In this document: in pieces, positions 8,381-15,968 of the stretch | Numbering within the stretch: position 1 is the first letter of the stretch | Layout: every line of letters begins with the position of its first letter | Assembly: GCA_903898755.1 (NCBI GenBank) | Contig: CAIUGT010000041.1 | Location: 1-51,602, forward strand | Direction: 5' to 3' | Origin: an uncultured bacterium | GTDB taxonomy: Bacteria > Planctomycetota > Phycisphaerae > Phycisphaerales > SM1A02 | Length of the DNA stretch: 51,602 nucleotides | Notes under the pieces: generated by a model | What the model saw: the letters and a program-made list of their open reading frames with translations, nothing else | The model's database searches: none | What the model was told of the DNA's origin: nothing | Position numbers and translations under genes: made by a program

Positions 8381-9394
8381 ATGCAAATAACTGTCACAGG
8401 CGCCGCTGGCTACATTGGCTCCCACGCCTGCCTGAAGCTGCTAGATGATGGTCACGAGGTGCATGGCTTGGATAATTACTCGCGAAGTTTCCCGCGCACC
8501 GTGCAAGCGCTGCAACGCGCGGGCGGCGGTCGCTTTCATTTCACGCAAGTTCAACTGAACGATCATGACGCAACAGCGGCCGCGCTGAAATTGCATCCGC
8601 CGGAAATCGTGCTGCACTTTGCGGCCTTTGCCGTGGTACCTGAAAGCGTGCGATTTCCCCTGCTGTACTGGCACAACAATGTGGGAGCCACGGTGTCGTT
8701 GCTGAATGCCATGGACGCTGTGGACGCAAGAAAATTAATATTTTCAAGCACCTGCGCCACCTACGGAGAGCCGGAGGCGCAGCACATTCCAATTGATGAA
8801 GAGTGTCCGCAACGACCCACGCACGCCTACGGAGAAAGCAAACTGGCGTGCGAACACATGATGAAAGCGTGGGTGCAATCACACGCGCTCGCAGATCGCG
8901 ATCGTGGCGTTGTGTTCTTGCGCTACTTCAACGTGGCTGGTGGCGATCACTTGGACCGAATCGGCGAAGACCACGATCCCGAGACACATCTTGTTCCTAT
9001 TTGTTTGCGCGCCGCGACTGGTCGACATCCAGAGTTGGTTGTGCACGGCAATGACTATCCAACGCCAGACGGAACATGCATTCGTGACTATGTGCATGTG
9101 GAGGATTTAGTGACTGCACATATCGAGGCGATCAAGGTGATTCCGCGCCGGCAGACGCTGGCCATGAATGTGGGAACGGGTACAGGCGCAAGCGTGCTTG
9201 AAGTGTTGCGCGCGTGTTCGGTGGCGGCTGGTCGCCAGGTGCCGTTTCGTATTGGAGCGCGCCGTGATGGCGATCCGCCGCGGCTTGTTTCCAATCCAGA
9301 AAAAATATTTCGCTTGACCAGTTGGCGACCCACGCGTTCATCGCTTGAATCCATCACGCAAAGCGCGTGGCGGTGGTTTGCCAAAGAAAAATAA
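8381..9394 (+). CDS. galE: UDP-glucose 4-epimerase
   Basis: 337-residue extended short-chain dehydrogenase. It should interconvert UDP-glucose and UDP-galactose using tightly bound NAD, feeding LPS or exopolysaccharide sugars. The NAD-binding motif is TGAAGYIG (residues 6-13). The catalytic residues are in the SSTCATYG strand (T124) and Y150-x3-K154 (YGESK). Family blocks RYFNVAGG, HLVPICLRAA and CIRDYVHVEDL are all present and distinguish GalE from other epimerases. Length matches the family (about 330-340). It is divergent from the small-protein pair and convergent with the PagL-like gene, only 23 bases apart. Confidence 0.92.
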   Translation: MQITVTGAAGYIGSHACLKLLDDGHEVHGLDNYSRSFPRTVQALQRAGGGRFHFTQVQLNDHDATAAALKLHPPEIVLHFAAFAVVPESVRFPLLYWHNNVGATVSLLNAMDAVDARKLIFSSTCATYGEPEAQHIPIDEECPQRPTHAYGESKLACEHMMKAWVQSHALADRDRGVVFLRYFNVAGGDHLDRIGEDHDPETHLVPICLRAATGRHPELVVHGNDYPTPDGTCIRDYVHVEDLVTAHIEAIKVIPRRQTLAMNVGTGTGASVLEVLRACSVAAGRQVPFRIGARRDGDPPRLVSNPEKIFRLTSWRPTRSSLESITQSAWRWFAKEK

Positions 9395-9417
9395 AGAAGG
9401 CGAACGACGTCCGTGAT

Positions 9418-10122
9418 TTAAAACGGAAATGAAATGCCCGCGTACAACTGAATGCTGTTGCGACCATCATTGTTTTCTGACAAGTTGGCGTTGGAAATAT
9501 GCGCCCATCGAATACCAGTGAGAATGCGCGCGTTTGTAGCCACTTCAAATGAAACGCCAACGCCAATTCGTGGCGTGAAATTGGTGGATGATCCACCGGA
9601 AGGCACGTTTGAACCAGAGAACATGAGTCCAACTCCAGCGTCGGCGTACACGCTCCATGTTTCGCGTGCTAGAAAGTGCCAGCGAAACATGAACGCGGGT
9701 CCGGCACCCCATGTGTTGCCGCCGCCTTGCGAGAACCAAGCAACTTCAGGACCGAAATCCAAACTGAAATTATCAATCAAGAACCAACTGGCGTACCACG
9801 CGCCTTGCAGTTGATTGTCGCTGTCGAAGTCATTCATCCAACTACCTTCAAGTTCCCAACGCCAAGATCCCTTGGCGCCAAATTTTGCTGGCGCATTGTC
9901 CTTCACCACCACTGCTTTGTCTGAAGTTTTGGCTGGCGCGATTGCATTCTGCGTGCTTTGGGACATCATGCAAATCATGGGCGCGCTATCGCTCAACAAC
10001 GTATTTAAAAATGTCGCGGATTCAACTGGCGCCACTGGCGCTAGGCTTGAAATATTGGTCATGGCGGCAAGCGCCGTCACTGCTGATGAAATTGGCACGC
10101 ACGAATGGTAACACTCTTGCAA
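9418..10122 (-). CDS. PagL-like (acyloxyacyl hydrolase family) outer-membrane barrel
   Basis: Up to 234 residues. The second half is a small beta barrel of alternating aromatic strands ending in a C-terminal Phe (ISFPF), as in outer-membrane proteins. The segment GIRWAHISNANL plus 'NDG.NS' near the C-terminus matches the PagL lipid A 3-O-deacylase active-site region, with H208 and S210 in the H-x-S-N motif. The third catalytic residue of Pseudomonas PagL (Glu140) aligns by eye to N222, so deacylase activity is uncertain. The N-terminus is unclear: the frame begins after a stop with TTG at 10122, with GTG at 10098 and ATG at 10062 as alternatives, and no clean signal peptide is seen. Residues up to about 80 are Ser/Ala-rich and may be a linker. 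Confidence 0.65.
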   Translation of the reverse strand: MQECYHSCVPISSAVTALAAMTNISSLAPVAPVESATFLNTLLSDSAPMICMMSQSTQNAIAPAKTSDKAVVVKDNAPAKFGAKGSWRWELEGSWMNDFDSDNQLQGAWYASWFLIDNFSLDFGPEVAWFSQGGGNTWGAGPAFMFRWHFLARETWSVYADAGVGLMFSGSNVPSGGSSTNFTPRIGVGVSFEVATNARILTGIRWAHISNANLSENNDGRNSIQLYAGISFPF

Positions 10123-10658
10123 GCCGCATTGGGCGCGGCAGCGCGCAACGCGTGGCTAGAATTTCAATGTGCATTTTTATAAATGCGCGATTAAATCACT
10201 TAGCGCTTCAACATTTCCACTGTGATGCGCTCAAAGCAATTCCAAAAACAACACCGCCGTCTGGTCGCTCCGACACGCACAGACGGCGGCTCCCGCAACC
10301 CAGTTGGATTGCGCTGATGTTGAATTCCCGGACAGCACAGTATCTATCCAATTTGGCCAGAATCAATGGCAGAAACCAAACTTCCTTGGATTCTTGTTAA
10401 ATTTATTTAGCAAGCGCAAGTCATTGCATTTCAATGGTTTACATACAGTGTCTCTATAAAACCCGCTGTTCAATGAAGTATCACATTTCAAAATATGAAA
10501 TCCTTCGCCAGACGTCTGATTTGGAGTTTTTGAGTCACCCATAGGGCCCCACCGACCAAACAATCGATTTTTTCGATCAATTGAAGGCATGGCCAAGACC
10601 CAGCACTCCCACGAATAGCCAACTACCTGGAATGGCAATCTTGGCCAAACTAGCTCAA
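10123..10658. other. Largest gap in the window, with minus-strand terminator and an unconvincing short frame
   Basis: 536 bases without a gene I would defend. A strong hairpin with a minus-strand T-rich tail sits at 10243-10289. Between it and the PEGA lipoprotein stop (10659) lies a minus-strand frame at 10363-10590 (75 residues from an ATG, with a TTG further upstream at 10638). It has five cysteines and no recognisable motif or Shine-Dalgarno. Near 10171-10186 there is a 6-base inverted repeat (GCATTT, AAATGC) upstream of the PagL-like gene, perhaps part of its promoter region. The stretch may be a long 3' UTR, a decayed gene or a small unrecognised gene. Confidence 0.4.
10243..10289 (-). 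terminator. Intrinsic terminator, minus strand
   Basis: CCGCCGTCTG (10254-10263) pairs perfectly with CAGACGGCGG (10280-10289). Inside is a second stem, GTCG with CGAC around a CTC loop, leaving a 5-base bulge. On the minus strand the hairpin is followed by TGTTGTTTTTGG. It would end transcripts coming from the PEGA lipoprotein gene about 370 bases upstream. Confidence 0.6.
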
Positions 10659-11165
10659 TTAATTTTTAGGACGCTCACTGGGCGGCAATACCGAACTTGG
10701 CACAGGCAGCACGTCTTTTGATACGGGAGCCACAGGGGCAGTCTGCATTTGCGCCACCTCTGCTTCGGCTGTTTCAATTTCTGGCGCCTCAAATAAACGC
10801 GAACGCAAGTTTTTCGCGCGCTCAAGAACGGCAGCTTCATCGCTATCGGTTGGAATCATGGTGAAATGCCATTTCACTCGGCTGGTCAACTTCGCTGGAA
10901 TAATTTCAGCAACAAGATCCGCGCCAACAAAATCCCAAGCGGGTTCGTCGGCGTCTCCAAAGCCAGAAATAGGCTCAAATCCATCGCGACGAAGTCGCAC
11001 GTCATAGCGGCCGTAATAGGTGAACTCAATCGAACAAGGCGTTCGACCAACTTCCCGATCGTTCAGCCAAACCAATGCGCCTTCGGGTTCGCTGGTGATT
11101 TCAATGGTGCGTCGAACGCAGCCACAAATCACACCAAGCGCAAGAATGCAAACCAGCAATCTCAT
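10659..11165 (-). CDS. PEGA-domain lipoprotein
   Basis: 168 residues from the ATG at 11165 (a GTG two codons upstream is possible). The N-terminus is a lipoprotein signal, MRLLVCILALGVICGC, with C16 as the probable lipidated cysteine and Gly at -1. Residues 20-62 form a PEGA domain: ITSEPEGALVWLN, then the GRTPC turn and the 'YDVRLRRDGFEP' strand. PEGA domains are small surface beta folds found in many envelope proteins. The C-terminal third is Pro/Ala/Val-rich and probably disordered. It is divergent from lptB with 39 bases between the starts. Its function is unknown. Confidence 0.78.
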   Translation of the reverse strand: MRLLVCILALGVICGCVRRTIEITSEPEGALVWLNDREVGRTPCSIEFTYYGRYDVRLRRDGFEPISGFGDADEPAWDFVGADLVAEIIPAKLTSRVKWHFTMIPTDSDEAAVLERAKNLRSRLFEAPEIETAEAEVAQMQTAPVAPVSKDVLPVPSSVLPPSERPKN

Positions 11166-11204
11166 GTGCACACTGTAGCGAAATCTGCCGCTACGATCTG
11201 AGCC

Positions 11205-11942
11205 ATGGCGCTCCTTGAAGTCAACGGATTACAAAAAACATATGGCCACCGCCGCGTGGTGGATCAAGTTTCATTTCATGTTTCAGAAGGCGAAATTGTT
11301 GGCCTGCTTGGTCGAAACGGAGCGGGGAAAACCACCAGTTTCCGCATGTCTATGGGCATGATTACCCCTGAGAGCGGGCAAGTGACTTTTCGCGGACAAG
11401 ATGTGACCTACTTGCCCATGTGGCGCCACGCAAAGTTGGGAATGGGCTACCTCAGCCAAGAGCCCAGTGTGTTTCAACGACTCAGCGTGGAGGAGAATTT
11501 ACTCGCCATATTGGAAACTATTTCTGGACTTTCATCCAAAGAAAGATTGTCGCGCTGCGACGCATTGCTTTCACAGTTTGGTTTGCAAGTGAAACGCAAA
11601 GAGCAAGCGCGAACGTGTTCTGGTGGCGAGCGTCGTCGTCTGGAAATTGCGCGCGCATTGGTGACGCAGCCAGCCTTGATTCTTCTTGACGAACCATTCG
11701 CGGCTGTGGATCCACACACCGTTGAAGAGTTGCAAAATGAAGTTCGCAAGTTGGCTAAGACGGGCATCGCCATTTTGGTCACTGACCACAACGTGCAACA
11801 AACGCTGCGCATTTGCGATCGCGCCTACATCATTCACGAAGGCAAAAATCTTCGTGAAGGCGATCCCAAAAACATCATCAATGATCCAATGGTGCGCGAC
11901 GCGTATTTGGCCGGCACGTTCCGCGGCAATGAATTCGATTGA
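11205..11942 (+). CDS. lptB: LPS export ABC transporter ATP-binding protein LptB
   Basis: 245-residue ATPase that powers LPS extraction by the LptF/LptG permeases. The Walker A motif is G36-RNGAGKTT, the Q-loop is in GYLSQEPSVFQRLSVEENL, the ABC signature is CSGGERRR, Walker B is LILLDEPFAAVDP and the switch histidine is in VTDHNV. The phrases 'MGYLSQEPSVFQRLSVEENL' and 'DEPFAAVDPHTVEE' are characteristic of LptB rather than generic ABC ATPases, as is the closing 'VRDAYLAGTFRG' block. The signature begins with Cys rather than Leu. It stands alone here; the permease genes are at 43995-46760 and the LptC/A-like gene at 1-2936. Confidence 0.93.
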   Translation: MALLEVNGLQKTYGHRRVVDQVSFHVSEGEIVGLLGRNGAGKTTSFRMSMGMITPESGQVTFRGQDVTYLPMWRHAKLGMGYLSQEPSVFQRLSVEENLLAILETISGLSSKERLSRCDALLSQFGLQVKRKEQARTCSGGERRRLEIARALVTQPALILLDEPFAAVDPHTVEELQNEVRKLAKTGIAILVTDHNVQQTLRICDRAYIIHEGKNLREGDPKNIINDPMVRDAYLAGTFRGNEFD

Positions 11943-12016
11943 CGCCCATTCACTTTGACAAAACCCATTGTCAACAGCGTGCGCTAACCACTCTTTTGCC
12001 GGCAGAATCTCTCGTT

Positions 12017-13291
12017 TTAGTGCCGATTTGGCTTGGCGATGAACTCAATGGCGACCTTGGAAACCAGCGTGGGTGATGACTCAAGGACTCGAAAGCGAGC
12101 GCCGTGACTTTCAAACACCGCCCCGCTTTCAGGCACACGTCCAAGCACGCTCAACACAAATCCAGCGATCGTGTCAAAGCCGTCGTCCTCTGGAATATTT
12201 AAATTCACTTTGGCGTTCACCTCAGCAATGGAGCATCGTCCGTCGGCTTCAATGCGACCAACAGCCAACTCTCGAATCGCCGGGTCTTGATCGCTTTGCG
12301 GTTCATGCTCATCGCGAATCTCGCCCACAATTTCTTCAAGCACGTCCTCAATCGTCACCAGCCCCGCGGTGCCGCCGTACTCATCGACAACGAGCGCCAT
12401 GTGCACCTTGCCTCGCTGAAATTCCTTCAACAAGTCGCGCACGCGTTTGGTTTCTGGAACACGAATGGGTTGGCGCAACAACGGCCGCAAGCAAAAGTCC
12501 GGGGCTTCCGCTCCAAGCCATCGCACTAAATCTTTCACATACAACACGCCCACGACATGATCCAAACTCCCCTCATAAATCGGAATGCGGCTGTGGCCAT
12601 CCTCATGGATGACCAAACGAATCTGAGCCAAATCATCGGTGTATTCAATGCCTTCAACGGCGGTGCGCGGCGTCATGATGCTGCCCACCAAGGTTTCACT
12701 GAGTTCCACCACATTCTCCATAATCGCCGCGCTGGCGGAATCAATTCCGCCTTGGCGCTTTGTGTCCTGGATGCTTTCAAGCAACTCAGCGCCCGATTCA
12801 TTGGCCATCGTTTTTGCGCCCACAAGTCGTCGCACGCCCTCGTCCATAATTTCAGCCACGGTGACAAGAGGTCGCAAAACAAAATCAATGACGCGCAGAA
12901 GCGGCAACGTGGCAACGATTAAACCCACCGCCGCATAGCGCGCGAACGCAGCGCTAATGACGCTTGTAAAAAGCCAAATACAACTGGCCGAGATCACAAA
13001 CGCGGTGCTTAAATTTTGCCAGGTCAGACGACCCTCGTTGTCTCCAAGCCCAACAATGCCGATCAACAACAATGCGAAGAAACCCACGCGACCAATCGCG
13101 CGCAAAAAAGCCACGGCGTGATCCACTTGCGTCTTGCGCTTAAAAATCCAATGATCCGTGGCCGAGCGCCCGCCGCGCTCCAGGCGCCGCTGCAACGCGC
13201 TGTCACCCACTTGCACAATGGCCAAGTTGATTGCGGAAAGGAACATGGTTGCCACAAGATCGGCAACTGTGGCAAGCAACACCCATGTCAT
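12017..13291 (-). CDS. CNNM/CorC-family membrane protein with CBS pair (hemolysin-like)
   Basis: 424 residues. The N-terminal half (about 1-140) is a DUF21/CNNM-type membrane domain with three to four hydrophobic segments. The middle (about 180-320) is a CBS-domain pair containing IMTPRTAVEGIEY, SRIPIYEGSLDHVVGVLYVKDL and ALVVDEYGGTAGLVTIEDVLEEIVGEI. The C-terminus (about 335-420) is a CorC_HlyC transporter-associated domain. Such proteins are implicated in Mg2+ or Co2+ efflux. The DUF21 part is more divergent than the CBS part. The ATG overlaps the ybeY stop (ATGA at 13288-13291), and ybeY next to a CorC-like gene is a classical arrangement. Confidence 0.88.
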   Translation of the reverse strand: MTWVLLATVADLVATMFLSAINLAIVQVGDSALQRRLERGGRSATDHWIFKRKTQVDHAVAFLRAIGRVGFFALLLIGIVGLGDNEGRLTWQNLSTAFVISASCIWLFTSVISAAFARYAAVGLIVATLPLLRVIDFVLRPLVTVAEIMDEGVRRLVGAKTMANESGAELLESIQDTKRQGGIDSASAAIMENVVELSETLVGSIMTPRTAVEGIEYTDDLAQIRLVIHEDGHSRIPIYEGSLDHVVGVLYVKDLVRWLGAEAPDFCLRPLLRQPIRVPETKRVRDLLKEFQRGKVHMALVVDEYGGTAGLVTIEDVLEEIVGEIRDEHEPQSDQDPAIRELAVGRIEADGRCSIAEVNAKVNLNIPEDDGFDTIAGFVLSVLGRVPESGAVFESHGARFRVLESSPTLVSKVAIEFIAKPNRH

Positions 13292-13788
13292 GGCTGGATC
13301 GCTCCAAAAATTTGCCCAAGACCAATCGCGCTCAACAAACGATTCTCCTCGCCGTGCATGGCCGCGAAATCAGCCGGCGTTTGGTCATCCATGCCGCCGG
13401 CATGCAGCAATCCATGCAGGCAATACAGCAACAATTCGTCGCGCAATTCATGGCTCAATTCCTGCGCGCGCCGACCGGCCTCATCCACGCACACGGCCAC
13501 ATCGGCTTCGTCTCCGTCAGGAAATGTCAGCACATCCGTTGTGGCTGGATTATTCATGTAGCGCAAATGCAGTTCACCCATGGCTTGATCATTGACACAT
13601 TGCACAGTGAAGCGCTTTAACTTTGGAGCGCCAGCAAGTTGCAACTCGCGCAATTTTTCAACTAACCACTGCGCCAAAGACTCTGAAATCAAATCGCCAT
13701 GAAGGACGGAGATGTCGTTGTCGCTCTGCGAAGAATCAGTGGAATGACCGCTCATTGAAAGCGCATCGTACGCCAACATTGCCGCCAC
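13288..13788 (-). CDS. ybeY: Endoribonuclease YbeY (16S rRNA maturation)
   Basis: Up to 166 residues of the UPF0054 metallo-endoribonuclease, used in 16S rRNA 3'-end processing and ribosome quality control. The family motif is present as H125-G-L-L-H129-A-G-G-M-D-D135. E. coli has His at the third ligand position and this protein has Asp. Another family block is YMNNPATTDVLTFPDGD, equivalent to 'N..ST DVLSFP'. A GTG start at 13788 overlaps the nuoF stop; ATGs at 13779 and 13755 are alternatives, and the first 20 residues look dispensable. It is coupled to the downstream CNNM gene. Confidence 0.88.
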   Translation of the reverse strand: MAAMLAYDALSMSGHSTDSSQSDNDISVLHGDLISESLAQWLVEKLRELQLAGAPKLKRFTVQCVNDQAMGELHLRYMNNPATTDVLTFPDGDEADVAVCVDEAGRRAQELSHELRDELLLYCLHGLLHAGGMDDQTPADFAAMHGEENRLLSAIGLGQIFGAIQP

Positions 13789-15140
13789 TAATGTCCGCCC
13801 GCGGTGACATACACGGGTACGTATTGCGGCTTCACGCGCGCCTCAAACTCGCCACGGAACTTGTTCACAATGGTTCGAACGGCCCAATTGTTTCCATCGG
13901 CCAAACCGCAAATAGTGGTGCCTGGCGTCAAGCCCATGCTTCCCGCAACTTCGAGCAGCAAATCAAGGTCGCCGCTTGTTGCGTCGCCGCGCTCAATGCG
14001 CTCCAGACTTTTCAACATCCATCCACTGCCTTCGCGGCACGGGGTGCATTGACCGCATGATTCATTCTTAAAGAAGCGCGCGATATTTCTTGCAACGGCC
14101 ACCATGTCGGTGTCCTCGTCGAAAATTGTTGGACACGCGGTGCCAAGGCCAAGCACATCGCAATTGCGGCCAATATCAAAGTCAAGCGCGGCATCAAATT
14201 GATCGGTGCCTAGAACGCCCATGCTCACTCCGCCAGGAATTGCGCCCTTGAATTTCTTGCCGCCGCGCATGCCGCCGCAATACTCATCGACAAGCGTGCG
14301 CAGGGAAATACCCAGCGGCATTTCATACACGCCTGGCCGATTGACATGTCCGCTGACGCCCATCAACTTGGATCCGTAACTTGGCATAGCGCCAGGGAAC
14401 TTGCTTTCCACGCCAATGCCCTTCCACCATGCGGCGCCGTGTTCCAACACAGGAACGGCGGCGGCCAACGTTTCAACATTGTTCACAATGGTTGGTCGAC
14501 CAAACAAACCCTTGACCGCGGGAAACGGCGGCTTAATGCGCGGCCATCCACGCTTGCCTTCAATGGCCTCAAGCAACCCAGTCTCCTCGCCGCAAATGTA
14601 TGCGCCCGCGCTGCGATGCAAGAAACAATCAACGGCGAACTTTTGCTTGCCGCGCATGAGACCTTGCTTGCCAAAAATTCCACCGGCGTATGCCTCTTGA
14701 ATGGCGCGCTCCATGACGCGCGCTTGATGGTGGTACTCGCCGCGGATGAAAAAGTACGCGGTATCAAGTTGGCACGCCCAACATGCGATCGCAATTCCTT
14801 CAAGCACAAGGTGCGGATCGAAATCAACCAGCAAGCGATCCTTGAAAGTTCCAGGCTCGGCTTCGTCGCAATTCACCGCCAAGTAGCGGCGACCGCCATC
14901 GATGGGCGCCAAGAAACTCCACTTCAAACCAGCGGGAAATCCGGCGCCACCACGACCACGAATGACCGCGTCCTTGACCACATTGATCACATCTGTTGGC
15001 TGCATATCCAAGGCTTTTTCAAGCGCTTTGTAGCCACCGGTGGCAATGGACTGCTCCCATGAAATAGTGCTGCGGGTCTTGGGGTCCGACCAGGGAGCCG
15101 TTGGAATGCGCTTGGTGAGAATGGGTTCTTTAAGGGACAT
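13788..15140 (-). CDS. nuoF: NADH-quinone oxidoreductase subunit F
   Basis: 450-residue NADH-binding, FMN-containing subunit of respiratory complex I; electrons enter here and pass to the iron-sulfur chain. The NADH/FMN motifs are RGRGGAGFPAGLKW (about 61-74), NCDEAEPGTFKDR (about 90-102) and the block around YICGEETGLLEAIEG (181-195). The N3 4Fe-4S cluster ligands are C362, C365 and C368 (SCGQCTPC) with C411 (GTTICGLADG). Length fits the family. It follows orf77 and nuoE, and overlaps ybeY. Confidence 0.96.
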   Translation of the reverse strand: MSLKEPILTKRIPTAPWSDPKTRSTISWEQSIATGGYKALEKALDMQPTDVINVVKDAVIRGRGGAGFPAGLKWSFLAPIDGGRRYLAVNCDEAEPGTFKDRLLVDFDPHLVLEGIAIACWACQLDTAYFFIRGEYHHQARVMERAIQEAYAGGIFGKQGLMRGKQKFAVDCFLHRSAGAYICGEETGLLEAIEGKRGWPRIKPPFPAVKGLFGRPTIVNNVETLAAAVPVLEHGAAWWKGIGVESKFPGAMPSYGSKLMGVSGHVNRPGVYEMPLGISLRTLVDEYCGGMRGGKKFKGAIPGGVSMGVLGTDQFDAALDFDIGRNCDVLGLGTACPTIFDEDTDMVAVARNIARFFKNESCGQCTPCREGSGWMLKSLERIERGDATSGDLDLLLEVAGSMGLTPGTTICGLADGNNWAVRTIVNKFRGEFEARVKPQYVPVYVTAGGH

Positions 15141-15166
15141 AGTTTTGCCTGTTGGTTTGTAAATCG

Positions 15167-15400
15167 TTACGCAGTTTGACTTGAATGTGAATCACTTGAG
15201 CCCGCGCCTTGTTGCGCCGACTCCTTCCAAATAATTTCATCGATCACCGTGCGACGCAGCGTGACATCATCGCGCCGCTCACTTTTGGATGTGCGGGAGA
15301 CTTCAACCACCTTGTCGCGCTGAACGGGCGTACGAATTGCATTGACCACAATTCCAACCGCCTGTCCCAAACTTCGCATCACGCCAATTTTCGCGCTCAT
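15167..15400 (-). CDS. Small protein between nuoE and nuoF, unknown function
   Basis: 77 residues. The N-terminal half is amphipathic (KIGVMRSLGQAVGIVVNAI), the middle is basic (SRTSKSERRDDVTLRRT) and the tail is Ser/Gln-rich. There are no cysteines, so it is not an iron-sulfur protein. Its ATG overlaps the nuoE stop (ATGA at 15397-15400) and nuoF begins 26 bases after its stop, so it is embedded in the complex I operon. It is not a standard Nuo subunit. An accessory, assembly or lineage-specific subunit role is an inference from position only. Confidence 0.68.
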   Translation of the reverse strand: MSAKIGVMRSLGQAVGIVVNAIRTPVQRDKVVEVSRTSKSERRDDVTLRRTVIDEIIWKESAQQGAGSSDSHSSQTA

Positions 15401-15948
15401 GCGTGGCCACTTCCAGAGGATGATTTCTGCGCGGCGTCGATCAAGCGATCCACGCCTTCAATGGTCAAGTTCTCGTACAACTTGTCGTTGAACAAAGCCA
15501 CAGGCGCCGTTCCACAACTGCCAAGACATTCCATGGCCAACAATGTGAACTTGCCGTCGTCGCTGGTTTCATGCGGCTCCAAATTCAATCGCTTGCGCAC
15601 ATGGTTCAAAATGGCGGAGTGCCCGCAAATTTCGCAGGCAATGCTTTGGCAAATACCGATCACGCACTCGCCCATTTTTTCCGTGGTGAATTCCTCATAG
15701 AACGTCACCGTATCCAGAACATCCGCTGGTTTGAGCGACAAAAACTGCGCGATCTCAATCATGGCTTGGTATGGAATTTGTCGGTACGCGTGTTGCACCT
15801 CATGCAAAATGGGCATCAGCGCGCCATGCTTGGTGGCGTAGCGCGGCAGTATGTTTTTTTCCCACGTCGCCTTCATTTGCGCCGTCACATAGGGTTCAGC
15901 GCGTCGCTCTATTTTTTCTGTCGATGATGCTTTGGCAATCCATGCCAT
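15397..15948 (-). CDS. nuoE: NADH-quinone oxidoreductase subunit E
   Basis: 183-residue thioredoxin-like subunit carrying the N1a 2Fe-2S cluster of complex I. The four ligands are C100 and C105 (spaced C-x4-C) and C141 and C145 (CLGSC, C-x3-C), exactly the NuoE pattern. The blocks PILHEVQHAYRQIP and DVLDTVTFYEEF are also characteristic. The frame continues upstream to 16197 inside nuoD, but that extension is nuoD sequence in another frame, and the ATG at 15948 gives the normal length. It lies 20 bases after nuoD. Confidence 0.95.
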   Translation of the reverse strand: MAWIAKASSTEKIERRAEPYVTAQMKATWEKNILPRYATKHGALMPILHEVQHAYRQIPYQAMIEIAQFLSLKPADVLDTVTFYEEFTTEKMGECVIGICQSIACEICGHSAILNHVRKRLNLEPHETSDDGKFTLLAMECLGSCGTAPVALFNDKLYENLTIEGVDRLIDAAQKSSSGSGHA

Positions 15949-15968
15949 GATTCTGCTCCTGAAATTAA

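Noticed and set aside
10363-10638. Short minus-strand frame as a confident gene
   Set aside because: No motif, no Shine-Dalgarno and odd composition (many Cys, Asn, Lys). It is kept only as a possibility in the gap entry.
11955-11974. TTGACA...TGTCAA inverted repeat after lptB
   Set aside because: A short 6-base stem without T run between convergent genes; too weak to call a terminator or promoter.
14346-15062. Plus-strand frame of 238 codons
   Set aside because: It is antisense to nuoF, whose motifs are unmistakable. Antisense frames are long here because of the codon bias.
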